A stretch of 52,127 nt of DNA from an uncultured Eubacterium sp. (lineage in GTDB: Bacteria; Bacillota; Clostridia; Lachnospirales; Lachnospiraceae): assembly GCA_934351445.1 (NCBI GenBank), contig CAKRIZ010000011.1, positions 1 to 52,127 of the forward strand, given 5' to 3'. The position numbers were made by a program, and so were the translations under genes. Below the pieces are notes generated by a model. It did not search any database. It was given only the letters and a program-made list of their open reading frames with translations, and was not told the origin of the DNA. Below are positions 45,368 to 52,127 of this stretch, piece by piece (the first letter of the stretch is position 1; each line of letters opens with the position of its first letter).

Positions 45368-47287
45368 TTATACATCCAGTTCCGCATCATGCGCATGTTC
45401 ATAGATAAACGCCTTTCGCGGCGGTACATCTGTCCCCATGAGCATCGCCGTCACATCGCTCGCCATACGGCCATCCTCAATCTCAACTTTTTTAAGCATG
45501 CGCGTCTCGGGGTTCAGTGTCGTCTCCCACAGCTGGGATGCATCCATCTCGCCAAGACCCTTGTAGCGCTGCAGCGTAAAGCTGCCCTTGTGCGTCTTGC
45601 GGTACCGCTCCAATGCCGCATCATCATAGAGGTATTCCTCCTCTCCTTTTTTCGGCATCGCCTTATACAGCGGCGGCATCGCAATATAGACATGTCCCTC
45701 GAAGATCAGTTCCGGCATAAACCGGTAAAACAACGTCAGCAGCAATGTGGAGATATGTGCACCATCCACATCGGCATCTGCCATGATGATGATCTTATCA
45801 TAACGCAGCTTGGCAATATCAAAATCATTGCCATAGCCTTCTGAGAATCCGCAGCCAAACGCATTGATCATCGTCTTGATCTCCGCATTGGCGAGCACCT
45901 TATCAATCGATGCTTTCTCTACATTTAAGATCTTTCCACGGATCGGCATGATCGCCTGAAACATACGGTTTCTCGCCATCTTGGCCGAACCGCCTGCCGA
46001 ATCTCCCTCGACGATAAAGATCTCACACTGTGAGGCATCGCGCGACTCACAGTTTGCCAGCTTTCCATTCGAATCAAACGAGAACTTCTGCTTGGTCAGC
46101 AGATTCGTCTTTGCCCGCTCCTCGCTCTTACGGATCTTTGCTGCCTTGAGCGCACAATCGATCACCGCCTTGAGCGTCTCTAAATTTTTATCAAAATACA
46201 ACTGGATTTCCTCTCCGGTCACTTTGGAAGTCACCTTTGCGGCATCCTGATTGTCGAGTTTTGTCTTGGTCTGTCCCTCAAACCGCGGATCGGGATGCTT
46301 GATCGAAATGACAGCCGTCATACCGTTTCTGACATCCGTTCCGGTGAAGTTCGCATCTTTTTCCTTTAAAATGCCCAGTTCCCTCGCATACTGGTTGAGC
46401 ACGGTCGTGAATACCGTCTTGAAACCGGTGATATGCGCACCACCCTCTGCATTGTAGATATTATTGCAGAAGCCTAAAATATTCTCATGAAATTCATTCG
46501 TATACTGAAAGGCAGCCTCTACCTCGATCCCGTCACTCTCTCCCTTGAAATAGACCACATCATGAATCGTCTCCAGGTTTTTATTCAGATCGCGCACAAA
46601 TCCGATGAGCCCCTCCGGCTCATGATATTCAATATGCTCGTTTTGTCCATCGCGCTTATCCTCATATACGATTGTTAAATTTGGATTTAAATATGCCGTC
46701 TCATGCATACGGCTCTTGACATCGTCACCCTTGAATCTCGTTTTTTCAAAGATCTCCGGGTCCGGCAGAAAGTTGATCTTCGTTCCGGTCTTTCTCGTCT
46801 TGCCAATCACCGGAAGTAATCCGTTCTCTAATTCCAGTACCGGCTTGCCCCGCTCATAGCGGTCATGGTGTACAAAACCTTCCCTGCTGATCTCTACATC
46901 CATATAGGTCGACAACGCATTCACTACCGAAGAACCTACGCCATGCAAGCCACCGCTCGTCTTGTATGCCTCGTTGTCAAATTTTCCTCCTGCATGCAGT
47001 GTCGTAAAGACAAGCCGTGCAGCAGAAATACCTTTCTCGTGCATGCCGACCGGAATACCACGGCCGTTATCCTCTACCGTGCACGAACCGTCTGCCTCGA
47101 GTGTGACATGTATCCTGTCACAATAACCTGCCAGATGCTCGTCCACCGAATTGTCCACAATCTCATAGATCAGATGATTCAGACCCTTGCGCGACACGCT
47201 TCCGATATACATTCCGGGCCGCTTTCGTACCGCCTCAAGTCCCTCTAATACCGATATGCTGCTGGCATCATAACTGCTGTTTGCCAT
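45368..47287 (-). CDS. parE: DNA topoisomerase IV/gyrase-like subunit B (ParE type)
   Basis: The ATPase subunit, partner of the next gene. The 639-aa protein has the GHKL ATP site (EIVDNSVDEHLAG, VEDNGRGIPVG, GGLHGVGSSVVNALS) and the transducer domain with LTKQKFSFD. The TOPRIM domain has EGDSAGGSAKMARNR and the acidic triad in MADADVDGAHI; PIRGKILNVEKA is typical. GAGAGGGG precedes ATG47287, and a sigma-A promoter lies at 47328-47357. parC follows after 21 bp. Assigned as parE from the partner lacking a GyrA box. Confidence 0.9.
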   Translation of the reverse strand: MANSSYDASSISVLEGLEAVRKRPGMYIGSVSRKGLNHLIYEIVDNSVDEHLAGYCDRIHVTLEADGSCTVEDNGRGIPVGMHEKGISAARLVFTTLHAGGKFDNEAYKTSGGLHGVGSSVVNALSTYMDVEISREGFVHHDRYERGKPVLELENGLLPVIGKTRKTGTKINFLPDPEIFEKTRFKGDDVKSRMHETAYLNPNLTIVYEDKRDGQNEHIEYHEPEGLIGFVRDLNKNLETIHDVVYFKGESDGIEVEAAFQYTNEFHENILGFCNNIYNAEGGAHITGFKTVFTTVLNQYARELGILKEKDANFTGTDVRNGMTAVISIKHPDPRFEGQTKTKLDNQDAAKVTSKVTGEEIQLYFDKNLETLKAVIDCALKAAKIRKSEERAKTNLLTKQKFSFDSNGKLANCESRDASQCEIFIVEGDSAGGSAKMARNRMFQAIMPIRGKILNVEKASIDKVLANAEIKTMINAFGCGFSEGYGNDFDIAKLRYDKIIIMADADVDGAHISTLLLTLFYRFMPELIFEGHVYIAMPPLYKAMPKKGEEEYLYDDAALERYRKTHKGSFTLQRYKGLGEMDASQLWETTLNPETRMLKKVEIEDGRMASDVTAMLMGTDVPPRKAFIYEHAHDAELDV

Positions 47288-47327
47288 AATTATCTGCCCC
47301 TCTCTCCAGATGTCCTGCTATTCGAAG

Positions 47328-47357
47328 ATTATAGCACAACCATTTGTTCTCCGTAAA
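47328..47357 (-). promoter_or_regulatory. Sigma-A promoter of parEC
   Basis: On the minus strand TTTACG (47352-47357), 18 nt, then the consensus TATAAT (47328-47333), preceded by TGC as an extended -10. Confidence 0.75.
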
Positions 47358-47411
47358 GGAGTTTTTATTATTTTTCGAACATTTGTTTGTTTTTCATTTG
47401 CACCCGCGTGA

Positions 47412-48908
47412 TTATCCGCGTTTTTCGATGATATAAAAGACACCGTCCTCCTTCGGCCGGATCCTGATCTCGTGAATCAGCGCAAGTTTTTTGTTCAGCC
47501 GCAGATTTTTCTTGACAAAGCCCTCCTCACCGGCATATAGAAACAGGTGTCCCTTGGGCTCCAGCAGCTCAGAAAACTGCCGGAAACATCCGCTATAGAG
47601 CGCATCCAGTTCTTCTTTTGTCTTTTTCCCTCGCTTTGGCATATCCGCAAAGATCTCCGTCATCCGGTGTTTGGATGTAAACTGGGTAAAATCCTTCGTG
47701 ATAAAATTGCACGTCACACCTGCGGCAGCGGCATTCTGTCTCGCTCCTGCGATCGCCTGTCCATACAGATCCACTGCATAGTTATCATATGCTTTCATGC
47801 GCAGGTTGCGCTCGATCACAAATGTCCCAACACCACATAGCGCATCGAGTACAACCGACTGCTCACTCAGATACGGCCTTGCCAGCTCAATCAGTGCCGC
47901 CGCCAGCGACGGATGCATGGATGCCGAGATCGTCTGCTTTCTCCATGCAAAACGGTCATCTGCAATCGTATACAGCTTCAGGCACGGATAAAAGCTGCCA
48001 TCCTTTGTGCGCATCAGGCGCAGTTCAACCTCATAGTCTGTCGTAGAATTGAACAGTCTGCCACCGCTGCCCTGCTCCAGTTCCAGCGCCAGTTCCTTTG
48101 CCAACGCCGTCTTTTGTACAGTATCTTCCATGCCACGCACTTCTATACGGAAATAGAAAGGTGCGGTCTCTGCATGCAGTTCTTCCAGAAGCGTGATCAG
48201 CCCGCCATCCAGCAATGCCCGTGACAGTTCTGCTGCATTGCCGCGTACTGTCCCCCTGATCCGTAACGTAAACAGCAATTCCCTATATGTATGCATCCGA
48301 CTAAGCTGTGACAGCTCCGTTGTACGGACACGTACCCCAAACGGATGCAAAGCCGTGCGCACCGCTTCCCTGCTGCGCATCTCAATCTGTTTTTGCAAGG
48401 GCTCACGAAGTGCATACTCTGTCGTAAATATCACATCATTCGTTCTGCGCCAGCCACTGAAGGTATGTTTTTTCAGCACATCATTTTCTGATAACAGCTG
48501 CTGGAGCAGGCTGCGCTCCTGGGCAACATGCTTTTTCTCATCCTCTGACGGCTCATAGGCCAGAAGCTGCTGATACCGCTCACGGAGCGCGTCCAGATAC
48601 GGTGTCACATCCAGTTCCTTTAACGCCTGCAGATAGGCACTTTTCACAAAACGCGTCTGTTCTGCTCCATATGCCTCAAAAAGCGCATGGGCACTCTCGT
48701 CAAGCCCCAGCTCACCCAGCAGCAATGCCGCATTTTTACGCACCTTGGCATCCTCATGTGACAACAGTTTTTCAAAGATCTGCGGCACTCCATCCTCCGC
48801 GCGCAGCGCCCAGGCTGCCTTCGGGTCTTCTTTACAGTGCATCTTTAATTCGATCAGATTCGCCCGGATCTCTTCACCGCGACGTATTGCTTCCATACAT
48901 TTATCCAT
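47412..48908 (-). CDS. HEAT-repeat protein fused to a Trm14/RlmL-like methyltransferase
   Basis: A 498-aa protein. Residues 25-110 are HEAT-like helical repeats (DAKVRKNAALLLGELGLDES). Residues about 150-325 may be a THUMP-like or ferredoxin-like RNA-binding part with LFTLRIRG. Residues 330-498 are a SAM-dependent methyltransferase: motif I VLDALCGVGTFVIE (353-366) and acidic D380 at motif II. Motif IV is ADMPKRG (421-427), where N2-guanosine methyltransferases have NPPY/F. The target is unknown; the altered motif may mean another base or loss of activity. It overlaps the amidase by 8 nt and is last in the hemB run. Confidence 0.82.
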   Translation of the reverse strand: MDKCMEAIRRGEEIRANLIELKMHCKEDPKAAWALRAEDGVPQIFEKLLSHEDAKVRKNAALLLGELGLDESAHALFEAYGAEQTRFVKSAYLQALKELDVTPYLDALRERYQQLLAYEPSEDEKKHVAQERSLLQQLLSENDVLKKHTFSGWRRTNDVIFTTEYALREPLQKQIEMRSREAVRTALHPFGVRVRTTELSQLSRMHTYRELLFTLRIRGTVRGNAAELSRALLDGGLITLLEELHAETAPFYFRIEVRGMEDTVQKTALAKELALELEQGSGGRLFNSTTDYEVELRLMRTKDGSFYPCLKLYTIADDRFAWRKQTISASMHPSLAAALIELARPYLSEQSVVLDALCGVGTFVIERNLRMKAYDNYAVDLYGQAIAGARQNAAAAGVTCNFITKDFTQFTSKHRMTEIFADMPKRGKKTKEELDALYSGCFRQFSELLEPKGHLFLYAGEEGFVKKNLRLNKKLALIHEIRIRPKEDGVFYIIEKRG

Positions 48909-49647
48909 TTACTTTTTTCTCCATATATGCGTTGACATCGCTGCAGAAGGTCTCCCATGCCTGCGGCTGTTCTACAAAATACTTCGGACAATTCTTCCCC
49001 GTAACATCATAATGACGCAGCAGATCCGTCTGATCGAGGCTATAGCGAAAACAGAGCCATGAGACAAGTTCGACAAGCGAATCATACGTCTGATCCGTGA
49101 ACTTTCCACTCTCGTCCGGTATACAGCATTCAATCGAGATCGTGTCGGCATTTCGTTCATTTGAGGCATATGCCCATTCACTGCACGGAACACACTGGAT
49201 GATCTCGCCGTCGAGCCCGATGATAAAATGACTGCTCGCCTTTGTTGTATGCGACGTCTTCAGATTCTCAAAATAATCCCGGTTATCCTGTGCGGATGTG
49301 CCGGGATTCGCCGTATAGTGAATGACGATCCCGTTGACCTGTTCGAGCGTGATGCCCGGCCTCGAATACTCATTGACCGTGAGCAGCTGCACATCGAGCG
49401 GAGGGCGTTCCATCTCTGTCACCTCACGCGCACCTGCCGGCAGATCATCCTCTACGACGACTACCGGTGTCTCTGCCAATACACGTTTTTGAACCTCCCG
49501 TCTATGCACTGCCCATATACCCATCAGACATATGAAGGAAATGACCACCACATACCGCCATCTGCTGTGTCGCCTGCGCGAATGATACTGCCTGGTTCTT
49601 TTTCTGCTATTTTTATATTTTTTCCGTTTGATTGCCTGCTCGTCCAA
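48901..49647 (-). CDS. N-acetylmuramoyl-L-alanine amidase (Amidase_2), membrane-anchored
   Basis: A type 2 zinc amidase cleaving the bond between MurNAc and L-Ala of peptidoglycan. The 248-aa protein has a very basic cytoplasmic tail (1-30), one membrane helix (about 32-47), a linker, and the catalytic domain (100-235) with zinc ligands H111 (VIHYTANPG), H213 and C221 (HYDVTGKNCPKYF) and catalytic K219, as in T7 lysozyme and PGRPs. The start is TTG49647 with GAGGAAG 9 nt upstream; no ATG fits. It lies 4 bp after hemL. It may serve in wall turnover or sporulation. Confidence 0.92.
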   Translation of the reverse strand: MDEQAIKRKKYKNSRKRTRQYHSRRRHSRWRYVVVISFICLMGIWAVHRREVQKRVLAETPVVVVEDDLPAGAREVTEMERPPLDVQLLTVNEYSRPGITLEQVNGIVIHYTANPGTSAQDNRDYFENLKTSHTTKASSHFIIGLDGEIIQCVPCSEWAYASNERNADTISIECCIPDESGKFTDQTYDSLVELVSWLCFRYSLDQTDLLRHYDVTGKNCPKYFVEQPQAWETFCSDVNAYMEKKVNG

Positions 49648-49651
49648 ACGC

Positions 49652-50938
49652 TTATTCTTCCTCTGTCATTAAATATTCCATCGCCAGATCAACCGTCTCA
49701 TCCAGTTGCTGCTGCGTATGCGCCATAGACACAAACATCGCCTCAAACTGTGCCGGTGCCAGATAGATGCCGTGGTCGATCATATAGTTGCAGTAATGCG
49801 CATAGCGCGTCGTATCCGACGTCTTGGCACTCTCATAATCGCGTACCTTTTCACCTGTAAAATACAGACATCCAAGCGATCCGACATGGTTGACCTGATA
49901 CGGCTTGCCTGCTGCCTCTACTGCCATCGCCAGCTTGCCAAAAAACACATCGGACTTTTCGTTCAGCTTTCGGTAATACTCCGGGTGATCCCGAAGAATC
50001 GTCAGCTGCGTATAGCCTGCCGCCATCGCGACCGGATTGCCGCTGAGCGTGCCTGCCTGATATACCGGTCCGACCGGAGATACCATCTCCATGATCTCAC
50101 GCCTGCCACCGTAAGCTCCGACCGGCATCCCAGCGCCGATGATCTTGCCAAATGTCGTCAGATCCGGGCGCACACCGAAATACTCCTGCGCACCGCCAAA
50201 GCTCAGACGGAATCCGGTAATCACCTCATCAAAAATGAGCAGTGCACCATATCTCGTACACAGATACCTCAGCCCTTCTAAAAATCCAGCCTCTGCCGGA
50301 ACAACCCCCATGTTTGCCGCTGCCGGCTCTACGATCACACAAGCAATCTGCTCCGGGAACTGCGCAAATAACGCCTCCACGGACTCTAAATCATTATAAT
50401 CAGCGGTAAGCGTATCCTGCGTACATCCGACCGGCACACCCGCAGAATCCGGTGTACCGGATGTCATCGCCCCGCTGCCCGCCTTGACAAGCAGGCCATC
50501 GGAATGTCCGTGATAGCATCCACTAAATTTTATAATCTTGTCCCGCCCGGTAAATCCACGCGCCGTGCGGATCGCACTCATGACTGCCTCCGTACCGGAA
50601 TTGACCATACGGACCATATCGATCGAAGGGATGCTGTCACAGATGAGTCTGGCCATATCCACCTCGATCTTAGTGGCAGCGCCAAAGCTGAGTCCCCTTG
50701 CACAGGCATCTACGACTGCCTCTAATACATCCGGCTGATTATGCCCCAGGATCATCGGCCCCCACGAACCAATGTAATCGATATATTGGTTTCCGTCTTC
50801 ATCCCACATATTTGCTCCGGACGCGCGCGCGATCATGCGCGGTGTAGAACCGATGGATCCGAATGCACGCACCGGTGAATTTACGCCTCCCGGTATGAGC
50901 CGTACTGCCTCCTCAAATATCTGCTCTGATTTTGTCAT
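49652..50938 (-). CDS. hemL: Glutamate-1-semialdehyde 2,1-aminomutase
   Basis: HemL converts glutamate-1-semialdehyde to 5-aminolevulinate (C5 tetrapyrrole pathway) with PMP/PLP. The 428-aa protein has VRMVNSGTEAVMSAIRTARG, the FDEVITGFR aspartate motif, and PLP lysine in FGKIIGAGMPVGAYGGRREI. ATG50938 overlaps the hemB stop (TAATG), with AAAGGA 11 nt upstream; a frame to 50965 lies inside hemB. With hemB it supplies porphobilinogen for haem, sirohaem or corrinoids; upstream hem genes would lie beyond the window. Confidence 0.97.
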   Translation of the reverse strand: MTKSEQIFEEAVRLIPGGVNSPVRAFGSIGSTPRMIARASGANMWDEDGNQYIDYIGSWGPMILGHNQPDVLEAVVDACARGLSFGAATKIEVDMARLICDSIPSIDMVRMVNSGTEAVMSAIRTARGFTGRDKIIKFSGCYHGHSDGLLVKAGSGAMTSGTPDSAGVPVGCTQDTLTADYNDLESVEALFAQFPEQIACVIVEPAAANMGVVPAEAGFLEGLRYLCTRYGALLIFDEVITGFRLSFGGAQEYFGVRPDLTTFGKIIGAGMPVGAYGGRREIMEMVSPVGPVYQAGTLSGNPVAMAAGYTQLTILRDHPEYYRKLNEKSDVFFGKLAMAVEAAGKPYQVNHVGSLGCLYFTGEKVRDYESAKTSDTTRYAHYCNYMIDHGIYLAPAQFEAMFVSMAHTQQQLDETVDLAMEYLMTEEE

Positions 50939-51933
50939 TATCCGATCAGTCCTTTCTGCATACATGCTGCCAGTTCTTTTGCAAAATACGTAATATAAAT
51001 ATCCGCTCCCGCGCGGTAAGCACTGACTGCCATCTCACACATGATGCGCTCTTCGTCAATAAATCCGGCTGCCGCCGTCGTCTTGATCATCGAATACTCG
51101 CCACTCACGCTGTAGGCTGCCATCGGCACATCCGTTGCATCTTTGATCTCGCGGATCAGATCGCCGTAGCAGGCGGCGGGCTTTACCATGACGATATCTG
51201 CGCCTTCTTCCACATCCAGCAATGCCTCCTTGACCGCTTCCCTGCGGTTATGGAAATCCATCTGATAGCTCTTGCGGTCGCCAAAGCTCGGTGCAGACTC
51301 TGCTGCATCACGGAACGGTCCGTAAAAGGCAGAGGCAAATTTTGCAGAATACGCCATGATCGGTGTATTCGTAAATCCGTTTTCATCCAGAGCTTCACGG
51401 ATCGCTGCCACTCTGCCATCCATCATATCAGACGGCGCGATCATATCTGCGCCGGCCTGTGCCTGTGCGACTGCGATCTTTTGCAAATATGCAAGTGTCG
51501 CATCATTATCCACCTCTGTGCCGTGCAGAATCCCGCAATGCCCGTGCGAGGTATATTCACACATACAAAGGTCTGCAACCAGATACATGTCCGGATGTGT
51601 CTCTTTTGCGTGGCGCAGCGCCTTCTGCACGATGCCGTTGTGGTCATACGCGCCGCTCCCGGTCTCATCCTTATGATCCGGAATGCCAAAAAACATCACT
51701 GCATGGACGCCTGCCTCCTCCAGTTCATCCAGGCACTCATCCAGCCGGTCGATACTGTAACGGTACTGTCCCGGCATAGAGGGAATCTCCTCTTTGATAT
51801 GTTCGCCCTCCATGACAAATGTCGGATACATCAGTGAAGCAGGGCTCATCCGAGTCTCCCTCACCAGGTTACGCAGTACCTGGCTGCTGCGCAGCCTGCG
51901 TGGACGCTGTATCAGTTGTGTATGATATGGCAT
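50938..51933 (-). CDS. hemB: Delta-aminolevulinic acid dehydratase (porphobilinogen synthase)
   Basis: HemB condenses two 5-aminolevulinates into porphobilinogen. The 331-aa protein has the zinc-site cysteines C-x-C-x7-C in DLCMCEYTSHGHCG and Schiff-base lysines in MAYSAKFASAFYGPF and MVKPAACYGD. In the latter, AACYGD replaces the usual AxxYLD. AAGGAAG lies before ATG51933. It is the first gene of hemB-hemL-amidase-methyltransferase in this window. The repeat element begins only 36 bp upstream, so its promoter is in the element or beyond the window. Confidence 0.97.
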   Translation of the reverse strand: MPYHTQLIQRPRRLRSSQVLRNLVRETRMSPASLMYPTFVMEGEHIKEEIPSMPGQYRYSIDRLDECLDELEEAGVHAVMFFGIPDHKDETGSGAYDHNGIVQKALRHAKETHPDMYLVADLCMCEYTSHGHCGILHGTEVDNDATLAYLQKIAVAQAQAGADMIAPSDMMDGRVAAIREALDENGFTNTPIMAYSAKFASAFYGPFRDAAESAPSFGDRKSYQMDFHNRREAVKEALLDVEEGADIVMVKPAACYGDLIREIKDATDVPMAAYSVSGEYSMIKTTAAAGFIDEERIMCEMAVSAYRAGADIYITYFAKELAACMQKGLIG

Positions 51934-51968
51934 ATCTATTACTTCCTTTCTATTCTTTCTATTCTATT

Positions 51969-52127
51969 AGGCGTTTGCGAAACTATTTAATCATCGGGCT
52001 ACCTGGCTGTGGGCGCAGTGGCATTCTGATCAAGCTGCTCCGATTGCCCAGCGGTGTCTCGCTGTCTCTTCAGCCTTGGCTCGATGTGTCTTTCGCTTTG
52101 CTCACACACATAGCCTGCGGCTTTCAG
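51969..52127 (-). mobile_element. Dispersed repeat copy 3 (truncated by the window end)
   Basis: It begins with AGGCGTTTGCGAAACT (51969-51984), the terminal inverted repeat, and matches the reverse complement of 23477-23635. The first 112 bp differ from copy 1 at 2 sites. Near 52085-52110 it carries about 8 extra bases in the loop of the ATGTGT/ACACAT hairpin compared with copy 2. It is inverted relative to copy 1 and lies directly upstream of hemB. Confidence 0.85.

Noticed and set aside
44717..45844. 375-aa plus-strand frame over the parE/parC junction
   Set aside because: Antisense to two certain genes; His/Arg-rich, no ribosome site.
43106..47287. Annotation as gyrA/gyrB
   Set aside because: The A subunit lacks the GyrA box and the genes are away from the usual origin cluster; ParE/ParC is the better reading, though not proven.
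47395..47430. Terminator at the end of the methyltransferase gene
   Set aside because: Only a 4-bp CGCG stem is present with no U tract next to it.

Overview
The window reads as chromosomal DNA of a Gram-positive, endospore-forming-lineage Clostridia, most likely family Lachnospiraceae. This rests on the order spo0A-spoIVB-recN-argR-nadK-tlyA-dxs-ispA-xseB-xseA-nusB-asp23, a DUF5688-type protein, CIRCE-controlled groESL, and a second type II topoisomerase pair. I cannot name a species. Almost every gene lies on the minus strand; only a tRNA and four small or uncharacterised genes are on plus. Both window ends lie inside copies of one dispersed repeat, in opposite orientation, so the window may be a whole draft contig broken at repeats (inference).

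Layout. 1-2000: end of repeat copy 1, tRNA-Thr(CGT), an unknown gene and a DUF5688-like gene. 1961-15042 (minus): glgA, then the sporulation, DNA-repair and isoprenoid cluster from spo0A to asp23. It covers the response regulator Spo0A, SpoIVB protease, RecN, ArgR, NAD kinase, TlyA, DXP synthase, prenyl synthase, exonuclease VII and NusB. 15188-18525: two small plus-strand genes, purA with an inverted repeat around its promoter, degV and a 77-aa conserved protein. 18655-20986: groES-groEL with CIRCE and an unusual hairpin-rich trailer. 21200-23066: two tandem paralogous secreted Ig-like proteins. 23097-23635: a complete 539-bp element with 16-bp terminal inverted repeats. 23704-29658: a probable operon xpaC-like, telA, HAD phosphatase, a 572-aa orphan protein and a GNAT. 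29870-34806: chemoreceptor, degenerate-GGDEF/EAL protein and PAS-GAF-GGDEF protein. 35084-41148: gltBD glutamate synthase. 41193-41334: a 142-bp palindromic MITE-like element in the gltB leader. 41612-47287: parE-parC-HAD-CPBP protease. 47412-51933: hemB-hemL-amidase-RNA methyltransferase-like. 51969-52127: repeat copy 3.

How the genes work together. Core functions are sporulation control, repair, isoprenoid and tetrapyrrole precursors, purine synthesis, ammonium assimilation, chaperones and DNA topology. The accessory content most worth attention is: (i) the terminal-inverted-repeat element, which carries several hairpins like a structured RNA; (ii) palindromes sharing GTAAC(A/T)GTTCAG placed at predicted transcription starts; (iii) the roughly 80-bp periodic hairpin array after groEL; (iv) the XpaC/TelA operon with its Gln-rich, His/Cys-rich orphan protein; and (v) a HEAT-repeat/methyltransferase fusion lacking the usual catalytic NPPY.
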